Origin: Rhizobium sp. Leaf453
GTDB taxonomy: Bacteria > Pseudomonadota > Alphaproteobacteria > Rhizobiales > Rhizobiaceae
Length of the DNA stretch: 64,000 nucleotides
NCBI RefSeq assembly: GCF_001425605.1
Contig: NZ_LMRG01000001.1
Span: 324,719-388,718 of the forward strand
Direction: 5' to 3'
This document shows positions 45,581-54,097 of the stretch, in pieces. A program made the position numbers and the translations under genes. The notes beneath the pieces are model-generated. The model made no database searches. It had not been told where the DNA came from and worked only from the letters and a program-made list of their open reading frames with translations. Positions within the stretch are counted from its first letter, which is position 1. Each line of letters opens with the position of its first letter.

Positions 45581-45619
45581 TCACCGACTGACCGAATCTC
45601 TCTGATGCGGTTTCAAGGT

Positions 45620-46903
45620 TTAGTGGCTTTCGCGGTCTTCGTCTGCATGATGTTTGCGGATCGCACGGACGACCAGCCACAGCACCAGCACGGCGATGGG
45701 GACGAACAGGCCGGTCAGCACGCTCGACTTGATCGGCAGGCCCTCGCTTTCCAGCGCCTTGGCGAGATAGCCGAACAGGCCGACGACATAGTAGGAGATC
45801 GCGGCGACCGACAGGCCTTCGACGGTCTGCTGCAGCCGCAGTTGCAGCTTGGCGCGGCGATCCATCGAATTGAGCAAAACGCTGTTCTGCCGCTCCAGCT
45901 CGACATCGACCCAGCTTCGCAGCAGGGCGGTGGCGCGGGTCAGCTTGCGCGACAGGTTGGCCTGCCGCTCTTCGACCGACTGGCAGGTGCGCATGGCCGG
46001 CGCGAGCCGCCGTTCGAGAAAGGTGCCTAGCGTCTCGTACCCGGGCACTCCGGTTTCCGTCAGCGAGCGGATACGCTCCTGCACAATGCCGTAGTAGGCG
46101 CGGCTAGCGCCGAAACGATAGAGACTGAGCGCGGCTCCGGCCTCAAGCTCGGCGGCAAGCAGCGTGATCTCGGACAACATCTCGTCCGCCTTTTCGCGGG
46201 CTGACGTGCGCATCCTTTGGGTCACCCCGGTGAGCCCATCCTCAATCCGGCGGATATCGGGCGAAAGCGACTGCGCCAGAGGCAGTCCAACCATGGCAAG
46301 TGTGCGGTAGGTTTCGATGTCGAGCAGACGCTGGATGAGCGCGCCCGTGCCGGCTTCCGTCATGCCGCGATCAATGACCAGGATCGGCGTCAGGCCATCG
46401 CCGTTCTGGCGAAAATCCGTCAGCACGACGGCCTGGCCACCCTTGACGTCGCTGTAACAGAGGCTGGTCGGATCGAACTGGCTCATGGCGGCGCGCGTTT
46501 CCGGCGTGTCAGGACGGATTTCCAGCCGGATGCCGGAGATCAGCGTGCCGGGCGGAGAAAAGCCGTCGCCGAACGGATGAGTCGTGACTTCGCCGCCGAA
46601 GCGGTCGGGGATTTCGCCGTCCCAGAAATAGGTCGAAAATTCTGTGTGCCGCTCCCAGCGCAGCGTGCCCTGCCCCCAGGACAAGGCATGGTGATTGGCT
46701 TCTCGGCTGGGCGGGGAAACGCCGCGGGCACGCGACAGATCGGACAGGACGGCATGATCGACGCCCGAGCCACCGTCCGTCATGAAGGCAAGCTGGAAGA
46801 TCACCCGCGGCGATCTCACCAATGCATATGGACGCGCATGGATCTCGCCCAGCGCCTGCGCGCGAGCCGGTGCCGATGGAAAAGCAAAGCTGCGTTTTGC
46901 CAT
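45620..46903 (-). CDS. DUF3422 family membrane-anchored protein
   Basis: This 427-residue protein matches DUF3422: LGEIHARPYALVRSPRVIFQLAFM near the start, LRWERHTEFSTYFWDGEI, and FRQNGDGLTPILVIDRGMTEAGTGALIQRLLDIETYR in the middle. Coiled-coil helices follow (about residues 230-365). Two C-terminal membrane segments (VAAISYYVVGLFGYLAKAL and VLTGLFVPIAVLVLWLVV) anchor it. Most of the protein would be cytosolic. Function unknown. The ATG at 46903 (MAKRSFAFPSAPAR) is preferred. Confidence 0.85.
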   Translation of the reverse strand: MAKRSFAFPSAPARAQALGEIHARPYALVRSPRVIFQLAFMTDGGSGVDHAVLSDLSRARGVSPPSREANHHALSWGQGTLRWERHTEFSTYFWDGEIPDRFGGEVTTHPFGDGFSPPGTLISGIRLEIRPDTPETRAAMSQFDPTSLCYSDVKGGQAVVLTDFRQNGDGLTPILVIDRGMTEAGTGALIQRLLDIETYRTLAMVGLPLAQSLSPDIRRIEDGLTGVTQRMRTSAREKADEMLSEITLLAAELEAGAALSLYRFGASRAYYGIVQERIRSLTETGVPGYETLGTFLERRLAPAMRTCQSVEERQANLSRKLTRATALLRSWVDVELERQNSVLLNSMDRRAKLQLRLQQTVEGLSVAAISYYVVGLFGYLAKALESEGLPIKSSVLTGLFVPIAVLVLWLVVRAIRKHHADEDRESH

Positions 46904-47012
46904 GAAGCGTTTTCCCCTCTCACGCATCAATCAGAACCCTCTTATCAACAGGATGAGCAAAAGGGAAAGGACGCATTGACGCAGCCCCGACATTCTCCGT
47001 CGCAACGGCGGT

Positions 47013-47039
47013 CAAAGTGGCTAAAGAATTTGACCACTT
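47013..47039 (+). promoter_or_regulatory. Candidate operator before the FadR-type regulator
   Basis: AAAGTGG (47013-47019) and CCACTTT (47033-47039) form a perfect 7-bp inverted repeat, centred 53 bp before the FadR-type start. The half sites TGG...CCA are of the general GntR type. Autoregulation is plausible but unproven. Confidence 0.4.
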
Positions 47040-47078
47040 TTTCACGGGCAGCTAGATTGCCGGTCAAGGAGATTTGCC

Positions 47079-47906
47079 GTGACAGACGAGATCATCGATG
47101 CCTTTGCCCGCATCCCGCACAGCCGAACCTCCGACGAGATCATCGAGCAGATCGAACTCCTGATCCTGGACGGCGTGCTGCGCGACAGCGAGCGTTTGCC
47201 GAGCGAACGCGACCTGTCACGTCGTCTCGATGTCTCCCGCCCCATTCTGCGCGAAGCGCTGAAGGAACTGGAAGCGCGTGGGCTGCTCGTCAGCCATCAT
47301 GGCGGCGGCACCTTCGTCGCCGATGTCATCGGCCAGGTCTTCTCCAAGCCGGTGATCGAACTGATCGCCCGTCACCAGGAGGCGACGCAGGATTATCTCG
47401 AATATCGCCGCGAACTTGAGGGCATGACGGCGGAACTGGCAGCGCGGCGCGCGACGCGCTTCGACAAGGACATGCTGACACGGATCATGGAGGAGATGCG
47501 CGCAGCCCATCTGGCGGGCTCTGCCGAAGGTGGCTTGAAGACGGATGTCGACCTGCACAGCGCGATCGGCGAGGCGGCCCACAACATCATCCTGCTGCAT
47601 ACGCTGCGCGCTTGTTACCGGCTCTTGAGCGGCGGCATCTTCTTCAATCGCGAGGTCCTGTTTGCTGCCCCCGGCGCCGGCGACAGGCTGCTGGCCCAGC
47701 ATGAAGCAATCTACGAAGCGATCATGGCCGGCAATCCGCAGCAGGCGCGGGAAGCGGCGCAGAACCATATCGACTTCATCATCACGGCGACGCGCGACGC
47801 CGAGCGCTCCGGCGAGTGGGCGCGCATCTCTCAGTTGCGCATGCAGCAACGCGGCCGCCAGCCGTCCGCCGCCAACCCGAAAACGGCTATCGACGACGAG
47901 CACTGA
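47079..47906 (+). CDS. FadR-subfamily GntR transcriptional regulator
   Basis: This 275-residue GntR regulator has the winged helix-turn-helix LPSERDLSRRLDVSRPILREALKELEARGLL at residues about 40-70. An FCD ligand-binding domain follows, with helices containing YLEYRRELEGMTAELAARRA, DVDLHSAIGEAAHNIILLHTL and QHEAIYEAIMAGNPQQAREAAQNH, the last carrying the metal-ligand His residues. It starts with GTG and has AAGGAG seven bases upstream. Relatives control lactate, glycolate or sugar-acid use. No catabolic gene is adjacent, so the target is open, though glcDEF is 4 kb away. Confidence 0.88.
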   Translation: MTDEIIDAFARIPHSRTSDEIIEQIELLILDGVLRDSERLPSERDLSRRLDVSRPILREALKELEARGLLVSHHGGGTFVADVIGQVFSKPVIELIARHQEATQDYLEYRRELEGMTAELAARRATRFDKDMLTRIMEEMRAAHLAGSAEGGLKTDVDLHSAIGEAAHNIILLHTLRACYRLLSGGIFFNREVLFAAPGAGDRLLAQHEAIYEAIMAGNPQQAREAAQNHIDFIITATRDAERSGEWARISQLRMQQRGRQPSAANPKTAIDDEH

Positions 47907-48160
47907 TCGAGATTTCTGTGAAAAATGGCGTGGATTGCCTCGCCAATGCCGCAAACAAACTCTAGGACGGCGCGAACGACACGTTTCGCTGGTGCAATCC
48001 ACCTAAATTAGCCGCCTTCCGCTTCGTACCCTCTCCCGTGGGCGCGCTGCGGCACTATATGTGTCTCACTAAATCTACCCGTTTACAGCCTGCACGAAGC
48101 GAGCATAGTGAAACGATATTACAGTTTGATGATTCTATTGGTTGAAAGGTCACCCTGACG

Positions 48161-48667
48161 TTGAACATTTTGAATCGAATCGCCACAGACGTCCGCCTGA
48201 TGTTCCGCCGCCCGGTGCGAATGCAGTGCGCTGCACTGTGTTATCGATTCAAGAAGAAGACGGCCATACCCGAAATCTTGCTGATCACCAGCCGCGATAC
48301 TGGCCGGTGGGTCATTCCCAAGGGTTGGCCGATGGAAGGCAAGTTGTGTCACGAGGCTGCCGCACGCGAAGCGTATGAAGAGGCTGGCGTCAAGGGTGAG
48401 GCCGGCGCGGAACGTATCGGTTTCTACATGTATGACAAAGGCATGGACCATGGACTGAAAGTTCAGTGCATGGTGCAGGTTTACCCGATTGTCGTGCTGG
48501 ACATGCTGAAGAATTTTCCGGAAAAGGGCAGCCGGAAGATGGAGTGGGTGACATTCGACGAGGCGGCCAACCGTGTCGCCGAGCCGATGCTCAAGGACCT
48601 GATCCTGAATTTTGAAAAACGGCTTTTGGCCACCATGCATTCCGCTCCCGAATCGATGGCGCGATAG
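48161..48667 (+). CDS. Nudix hydrolase with a variant Nudix box
   Basis: This 168-residue protein has the Nudix fold: LLITSRDTGRWVIPKGWPMEGK, then AAAREAYEEAGVKGE near residue 63-77. In the classic box Gx5Ex7REUxEExGU the first Glu position holds Lys here, while the REAYEEAGV part is complete. This variant is common in alphaproteobacterial relatives of diphosphoinositol polyphosphate phosphohydrolases. The TTG at 48161 gives MNILNRIATDVRLMFRRP, a family-like N-terminus; an AAAGG lies about 11 bases upstream. The substrate is unknown. Confidence 0.85.
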   Translation: MNILNRIATDVRLMFRRPVRMQCAALCYRFKKKTAIPEILLITSRDTGRWVIPKGWPMEGKLCHEAAAREAYEEAGVKGEAGAERIGFYMYDKGMDHGLKVQCMVQVYPIVVLDMLKNFPEKGSRKMEWVTFDEAANRVAEPMLKDLILNFEKRLLATMHSAPESMAR

Positions 48668-48746
48668 ACGTCCGCCATCCGGTAAAGCGGATAGCGTGAC
48701 GTAAGGCCGACCGGGCATAGTTCCGACAGAACAGCCCGTCGCCTGC

Positions 48747-50267
48747 ATGAATGGAGAAAAGACGGTGAAACCGCTCCCGAGCCTCGAAAAGCCGACACTC
48801 GACAGCTACCTCGACAAGGTCACGCTCAATGAGCAGGCGACTAACCATGTGCTGCGGCCGTGGGCGGGCATCGGGCTCGGCATGCTCTTCCTCGTTCTCA
48901 GCATGATCCTTGCGGCGGCTTATGTATCCGAGGAACCGGGCTTCCTGATCATCGTCGCTGCCGCCGCTGTTGCCGCTTACATGGCCATGAATATTGGCGC
49001 CAATGACGTGACCAACAATGTCGGCGCCGCTGTGGGATCGAAGGCGATCACCATGGCAATGGCGCTCGTCATCGCCGCAATCTTCGAGATCGCTGGCGCT
49101 GTCTTCGCCGGTGGCCGTGTGGTGTCTACCATCGAGGCCGGTATCGTCGATGCAGCGCAAATGCCGACCGGGCTTTCCTTCGTCTGGGTCATGATGGCGG
49201 CGCTCGTCTCGGCCGCCGTCTGGATCAATATCGCCACCTGGTCCGGCGCACCGATTTCGACCACCCACTCGATCGTCGGCAGTATTCTTGGTTCCGGTGT
49301 TGCGGCGGCCGGTATGGACGCTATCCACTGGACTTCGCTTGCCGGGATCACCGCAAGCTGGATGGTGTCACCGATCCTCGGCGGTGGTATCGCGGCCATC
49401 CTGCTGGCGTTCATCAAGACCTTCATCATCTATCGTGAAGACAAGATACGTGCGGCCGTGTTCTGGACACCGTTCCTCATCTCCGCGATGACCGGATCCT
49501 TTGCCGCCTATTTCGCCGTCATCGCCTTGGAAAAGGTCGTTACTGTTTCTTTGACCAACGGCATCCTGATCGGCCTTGCGGTCGCGGCTGTCACCATTCT
49601 CGTCACACGCCCATGGGTTGCCCGGCAGGCGCGGGGCCTCGAAAACCGCAATCAGTCTCTGCGCAAGCTGTTTCGCATGCCGCTGATCCTGTCCGCGGCG
49701 CTGCTCTCTTTCGCCCACGGCGCCAATGACGTCTCCAATGCCGTCGGCCCGCTCTCGGCTATCGTCGCCAATGTCAACGGGCTGGCGATCGTCAAGACAA
49801 CCTATGTTCCGCTCTGGGTGATGTTGATCGGCGCCTTCGGCATTTCCTGCGGCCTTCTGCTGTTCGGACCAAAGCTCATCCGCGTCGTCGGCGAGGAAAT
49901 CACCAAGCTCAATCCGATGCGCGCCTATTGCGTGGCGTTGGCGACGGCGATCACCGTGCTCATCGCCACATCGCTCGGCCTGCCGGTCTCGACCACCCAT
50001 ACGGCGGTCGGCGCTGTTTTCGGCATCGGTTTCTTCCGCGAGTGGTATACCCGCAACTCCACGCGGCGACTGGAATATGTCCGCAAGAAAACCGGTCAGA
50101 TGGATTTCGAACGGCGTGTTCAGCACAGCCCCGAGGAAAGCCATCGGCGGCGCCTGGTCCGGCGCTCGCATTTCATGACAATCGTCGGCGCTTGGGTTAT
50201 CACCGTTCCAATCTCGGCGCTGCTATCCGCCGCGCTTTATTTCATTTTCACAGCCCTCTTCATCTAA
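48747..50267 (+). CDS. pit: Inorganic phosphate transporter, PiT family
   Basis: This 506-residue low-affinity, ion-coupled phosphate permease has two PiT signature copies: [19 protein letters not shown] near residue 75-95 and [22 protein letters not shown] near residue 320-345. [10 protein letters not shown] and [10 protein letters not shown] are the paired second motifs. About eleven membrane segments are visible. An N-terminal charged leader of about 45 residues is typical of this long PiT subgroup. No DUF47 (Pit accessory) gene is adjacent. rsmE follows after 11 bp. Confidence 0.94.
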   Translation: MNGEKTVKPLPSLEKPTLDSYLDKVTLNEQATNHVLRPWAGIGLGMLFLVLSMILAAAYVSEEPGFLIIVAAAAVAAYMAMNIGANDVTNNVGAAVGSKAITMAMALVIAAIFEIAGAVFAGGRVVSTIEAGIVDAAQMPTGLSFVWVMMAALVSAAVWINIATWSGAPISTTHSIVGSILGSGVAAAGMDAIHWTSLAGITASWMVSPILGGGIAAILLAFIKTFIIYREDKIRAAVFWTPFLISAMTGSFAAYFAVIALEKVVTVSLTNGILIGLAVAAVTILVTRPWVARQARGLENRNQSLRKLFRMPLILSAALLSFAHGANDVSNAVGPLSAIVANVNGLAIVKTTYVPLWVMLIGAFGISCGLLLFGPKLIRVVGEEITKLNPMRAYCVALATAITVLIATSLGLPVSTTHTAVGAVFGIGFFREWYTRNSTRRLEYVRKKTGQMDFERRVQHSPEESHRRRLVRRSHFMTIVGAWVITVPISALLSAALYFIFTALFI

Positions 50268-50278
50268 GGACGTATCCC

Positions 50279-51016
50279 ATGCGCGCCAATTTCCGCATGC
50301 AGCGGCTGTTTGTCGATGTGCCGCTTGCCAAGGGCGCGATCTACGAGGTCTTGAAGGAACAGTTCAACTATCTGGTCAATGTGCTGCGTTTCGAGGCAGG
50401 CGATGCGGTCCTGATCTTCAACGGCCGGGATGGCGAGTGGCGGGCAGACCTGTCCTTCCCGACCAAGAAGCGGCTGTTCCTGACGGCGGTCGAGCAGACA
50501 CGACCGCAGCCCGCGCCTTGCGATCTGCATTATCTGTTCGCTCCCCTAAAAGTCGGGCGGCTGGATTATCTCGTGCAGAAGGCCGTTGAAATGGGTGCCG
50601 GATTGCTGCAGCCGGTGATGACCCAGCATGTCCAGGGCAAGATCACCAATCTCGATCGTGTCCGCGCCAATGTCATCGAGGCGGCCGAACAATGCGGGGT
50701 GCTCGGCATTCCGGATGTCACCGAACCACGCAGGCTGGAAGATGTTCTGGAAAACTGGCCGACCGACCGTCGAATCATCTTCTGCGACGAAGGCGATGCA
50801 GGCCAGAATCCCCTGCCGGTGCTGGCCGGGATCAAGGAGCGTAAGCATGCGCTGCTGATTGGCCCGGAAGGCGGCTTTTCCGATACGGAACGCAGCCTGC
50901 TGCGCAGCCTCGATTTCGTCACCGCGATCCCACTCGGCCCCCGAATCCTGCGGGCCGATACCGCCGCCGTCGCAGCCATGGCGGTTATCCAAGCGGCCAT
51001 CGGCGATTGGCAATAG
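50279..51016 (+). CDS. rsmE: 16S rRNA (uracil(1498)-N3)-methyltransferase RsmE
   Basis: RsmE methylates U1498 of 16S rRNA. The 245-residue SPOUT enzyme has the N-terminal PUA-like domain with [11 protein letters not shown] and [14 protein letters not shown]. The trefoil-knot SAM site is [14 protein letters not shown] near residue 195-208, followed by [20 protein letters not shown]. The ATG at 50279 follows CTAAGGACG, and the preceding part of the same open frame overlaps pit and is not part of the protein. Confidence 0.95.
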   Translation: MRANFRMQRLFVDVPLAKGAIYEVLKEQFNYLVNVLRFEAGDAVLIFNGRDGEWRADLSFPTKKRLFLTAVEQTRPQPAPCDLHYLFAPLKVGRLDYLVQKAVEMGAGLLQPVMTQHVQGKITNLDRVRANVIEAAEQCGVLGIPDVTEPRRLEDVLENWPTDRRIIFCDEGDAGQNPLPVLAGIKERKHALLIGPEGGFSDTERSLLRSLDFVTAIPLGPRILRADTAAVAAMAVIQAAIGDWQ

Positions 51017-51053
51017 CACATGCGACATTTTCGCGACTGCAAGGTGTTGAAAA

Positions 51054-51107
51054 ATTGAACCGGACTTGAAAGAATTTCACTTGCACCACACGTGAAACCG
51101 GTTCAAT
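51054..51107 (+). promoter_or_regulatory. Structured leader between rsmE and gshA
   Basis: The outer arms ATTGAACCGG (51054-51063) and CCGGTTCAAT (51098-51107) are perfectly complementary. An inner pair TTTCAC (51075-51080)/GTGAAA (51092-51097) can extend the structure. It ends 56 bases before the gshA ATG. It could be the rsmE transcript end, a protein operator or a gshA leader fold; there is no U-tract. Confidence 0.5.
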
Positions 51108-51163
51108 CACCCTCCTGAATTCTGCCGTCCGGCAGGCTTAAGCCCATTCAAAAGAAGACGCCC

Positions 51164-52537
51164 ATGGCCAGAGATACCACCGACCAGACGCCGGTTAGCT
51201 CCGTCGCAGAACTGACCGAATATCTGGCCGGAGGCAACAAGCCGAAGGACAGGTTCCGCATCGGCACCGAGCATGAGAAATTCGCCTTCTTCAAGGCCGA
51301 TAACAGCCCCGTTCCCTATTTCGGCGAAGCCAGCATTTCTGCGCTCCTGAACGGCATGGCGGAAAAGACCGGCTGGGAGCCGATCATCGACGCCGGCAAC
51401 ATCATCGGTCTCGCCGAACAGTCCGGACAGGGCGCGATCTCGCTGGAGCCCGGCGGACAGTTCGAGCTGTCGGGTGCGCCGCTCGAAAACCTGCACCAGA
51501 CCTGCAAGGAATCCAACCAGCATCTGGCCGTGCTGCGCGAAATCGCCGAACCGCTCGGCATCCGTTTCCTCGGTATCGGCGGCAGCCCGAAATGGACGCT
51601 GGCGGAAACCCCGCGCATGCCGAAATCCCGCTACGACATCATGAGCCGCTACATGCCGAAGGTCGGCACGCAGGGCCTCGACATGATGTATCGCACCTGC
51701 ACGATTCAGGTGAATCTCGACTTCTCGTCCGAAGAAGACATGCGCCGCAAGATGCAGGTTTCCTTGAAGCTGCAGCCGCTCTCCACGGCGCTGTTTGCAA
51801 GCTCGCCCTTTACCGACGGCAAGCCGAACGGCCTTCTGTCCTGGCGCGGCAACATCTGGCGCGACACCGACAACCAGCGCGCCGGCGTGTTGCCAGCCGT
51901 GTTTAACGCCGATTTCGGCTTCGAGGACTATGTCAAATGGGCACTCGACGTGCCGATGTATTTCGTCGTCCGCGACGGCAGGTATCACGACTGTACGCAT
52001 GTGACCTTCCGGCAGTTCATGAACGGCGCACTGAAGGGTGAATTGGCCGACTGGGAACCCAATATGGGCGACTGGACCAACCACCTCTCGACGCTCTTCC
52101 CGGACGTGCGCCTCAAGCGCTTCCTCGAAATGCGCGGCGCCGATGGTGGCCCCTGGCGGCGGATCTGTGCGCTGCCGGCCTTCTGGGTCGGGCTCCTTTA
52201 CGACGACGAAGCGCTTGCAGCGGCGGAAGACCTTACGCGCGAATGGACCTACGAGGACACACTTGCCATGCGCAACGCCGTCCCGGCGCAGGGACTTAAA
52301 ACCGCGCATGGCGGTAAGTCGCTCTACGACGTTTCCCGCGAGGTTCTGTCGATCTCGCGCCTCGGCCTTAAGAACCGCAAGCGGTTGAACGGCGACGAAG
52401 TTGACGAGACGATCTTCCTTGCGCCTCTCGACGAAGTGCTGGCCAAGAAGGCAACGCTTGCCGAGGATTTGCTGGCTCTTTACAACGGGCGCTGGAACGG
52501 TTCGGTCGATCCGGTGTTCGCCGACTATCAATATTGA
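51164..52537 (+). CDS. gshA: Glutamate-cysteine ligase GshA (plant-type)
   Basis: GshA makes gamma-glutamylcysteine, the first step of glutathione synthesis. The 457-residue protein belongs to the plant/alphaproteobacterial type: RFRIGTEHEKFAFFKADNSPV near residues 30-50, the ATP/Glu site QGAISLEPGGQFELSGAPLENLHQT, RTCTIQVNLDFSSEEDMRRKM, and LLSWRGNIWRDTDNQRAGVLP. Plant-type enzymes are regulated by an intramolecular disulfide, but that pair was not verified here. A structured palindromic region lies upstream. The GST gene in the window would use its product. Confidence 0.96.
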   Translation: MARDTTDQTPVSSVAELTEYLAGGNKPKDRFRIGTEHEKFAFFKADNSPVPYFGEASISALLNGMAEKTGWEPIIDAGNIIGLAEQSGQGAISLEPGGQFELSGAPLENLHQTCKESNQHLAVLREIAEPLGIRFLGIGGSPKWTLAETPRMPKSRYDIMSRYMPKVGTQGLDMMYRTCTIQVNLDFSSEEDMRRKMQVSLKLQPLSTALFASSPFTDGKPNGLLSWRGNIWRDTDNQRAGVLPAVFNADFGFEDYVKWALDVPMYFVVRDGRYHDCTHVTFRQFMNGALKGELADWEPNMGDWTNHLSTLFPDVRLKRFLEMRGADGGPWRRICALPAFWVGLLYDDEALAAAEDLTREWTYEDTLAMRNAVPAQGLKTAHGGKSLYDVSREVLSISRLGLKNRKRLNGDEVDETIFLAPLDEVLAKKATLAEDLLALYNGRWNGSVDPVFADYQY

Positions 52538-52566
52538 TGGGCGCCACGTCCTGATTGCCGTCCCGA

Positions 52567-52575
52567 GGGGGGGGG
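52567..52575 (+). repeat. Poly-G(9) tract at the ribosome-binding site of a membrane-protein gene
   Basis: Nine consecutive G residues lie directly before AGAGCAAGC and the ATG at 52585. The tract supplies or abuts the Shine-Dalgarno. Homopolymers of this length can slip in replication and alter spacing, though sequencing error in the run is also possible. Confidence 0.7.
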
Positions 52576-52584
52576 AGAGCAAGC

Positions 52585-52911
52585 ATGCAGGAACTGAAGG
52601 CAAGGCTGGCGGGGCTGGCGCTGATCGCGCTTGGCGTCGCATTGGGCTGGTTCTTTGCAATCCGCCCACTTGAAGAGGCACGGCAGGGCGCGCCGGAGGT
52701 CAGTTACTCCCTCAAGATTTTCCTGATCGTTCCCCTGTGCATCATTTTCGGTGCGGCGTTTGTCGTGAAGGGATCGAACCTTTCCTACCGCAATGTGGAG
52801 CGCCAGACATTCACACCGACAGGATGGTTTCTGTTTGGCCTCGTTGCGCTTGCGACGGCTGCCGGCTTCTGGTGGTTCAAGGAACAGTTTTCGGCGCTCG
52901 GCTATCAATGA
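52585..52911 (+). CDS. Three-helix small membrane protein
   Basis: This 108-residue protein has three hydrophobic segments: LAGLALIALGVALGWFFA (about 8-25), SLKIFLIVPLCIIFGAAFVV (about 42-61) and GWFLFGLVALATAAGFWWF (about 81-99). A YRNVERQTFTPTG linker lies between the last two. The ATG at 52585 is preferred because of the GGAGAGC leader. I do not recognise a family. It lies downstream of gshA by 47 bp and may be read from the same transcript. Confidence 0.72.
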   Translation: MQELKARLAGLALIALGVALGWFFAIRPLEEARQGAPEVSYSLKIFLIVPLCIIFGAAFVVKGSNLSYRNVERQTFTPTGWFLFGLVALATAAGFWWFKEQFSALGYQ

Positions 52912-53018
52912 TCCGGGAACCGATGGTTGCCGGCTTTCTGAAAAAGCGGTTTCCACCTGTCATTTCCTCGTTATAGTGCAACGAGATGCGTCGTTTCGCC
53001 TGCAGGAGAGAACAGGAC

Positions 53019-53849
53019 ATGATCCCGCTTTTTGACATGATGATGCAGGCGCAGAACGGCAAGGCGATCGACGTGATGGCCAAGCAATTCGGACTCGCGC
53101 AGGAACAGATGACCAAGGCGACGGCGGCGCTGATGCCGGCCTTTTCCGCAGCGCTGAAGCACAACTCGGCCAATCCCTATGATGTCGGGGCCATGCTGAC
53201 CGCGATGTCGAGCGGCAACTATGCGCAATATTTCGAGGATTTGAACAAGGCCTTCACGCCCCAAGGCCTCACGGATGGAAACAATGTCCTCAACCAGCTT
53301 TTCGGTTCGAAGGAGATGCTGCAGGCCGTCTCGGTACAGGCGGCGCACGTAACCGGTATAGGGCAGGAAATCTACAAGCAGATGATGCCCGCCATAGCGA
53401 GCGCCATCATGGGTGGCCTGTTCAAGCAGGCGTCCGGCCAATTGGGCGGAATGCAGAATCCCTTCGCCAATACGCCCATGGAAACGATGATGAAGCCGTG
53501 GCTGGAGGCTTCCGGCTTCATCAAGAAGCCGCAACCCGCCCCCAATCCCTTTGACAATCCCTTTACGCAGGCCATGCAGGGGTTCTTCGGTATGAGCAAG
53601 CCGGAGGAAAAACAGCCAACTGCGCCGGATATGTTTGCCGGCAATCCGTTCATGAAGGCGTTTCAGGACATGATGAGCGCGCCGGGTGGAAAACCCGAAC
53701 CGGAAAAGAAAACAACCGACACCAGCCCCATGGTTCCATTTACCGACATGATGAACAAGATGTTTGACAGCGGGCTTGAGGCACAGAAGGAATATCAGAA
53801 GACCATCGACGGTCTGTTCGAGACCTACCGGAAGAATACGTCGGGCTGA
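53019..53849 (+). CDS. DUF937 family protein (YidB-like)
   Basis: The N-terminal half of this 276-residue protein matches DUF937: FDMMMQAQNGKAIDVMAKQFGLAQEQMTK, ALMPAFSAALKHNSANPYDV, YFEDLNKAFTPQGLTDGNNVLNQLFGSKE, and IYKQMMPAIASAIMGGLFKQ. The C-terminal half (about residues 145-275) is Pro/Met/Phe-rich with repeated NPF and PF-x-x-x-M motifs, and is probably disordered. The ATG at 53019 is the family start. Function is unknown; homologues are cytosolic. Confidence 0.85.
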   Translation: MIPLFDMMMQAQNGKAIDVMAKQFGLAQEQMTKATAALMPAFSAALKHNSANPYDVGAMLTAMSSGNYAQYFEDLNKAFTPQGLTDGNNVLNQLFGSKEMLQAVSVQAAHVTGIGQEIYKQMMPAIASAIMGGLFKQASGQLGGMQNPFANTPMETMMKPWLEASGFIKKPQPAPNPFDNPFTQAMQGFFGMSKPEEKQPTAPDMFAGNPFMKAFQDMMSAPGGKPEPEKKTTDTSPMVPFTDMMNKMFDSGLEAQKEYQKTIDGLFETYRKNTSG

Positions 53850-54097
53850 CAAGACCCGAATCCGGTGTTTTGGTGATGTCATAAAACTCAGATTGACAAA
53901 GCCTGACACAGCGACAAGATTGACGCATATTCTATACCTGAAGTTGAATAAAGCCGTGCAGCTATGATGCCGAAGCATCTGCATGACTGGCGGCATGTGA
54001 CATATCGCATCATACATTCAGCACCGAAGCGCTCCGACCAATCGCGACATCAATCGATGGAGGACGCCAAGGATGAGATATTGCCGGGGAAAGCACC

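Noticed and set aside
47907..48160. Possible small gene or RNA between the FadR-type and Nudix genes
   Set aside because: No frame with a ribosome site and no clear hairpin with U-tract could be supported.
49928..50278. Upstream extension of the rsmE frame
   Set aside because: It overlaps the end of pit in another frame; RsmE begins at 50279.
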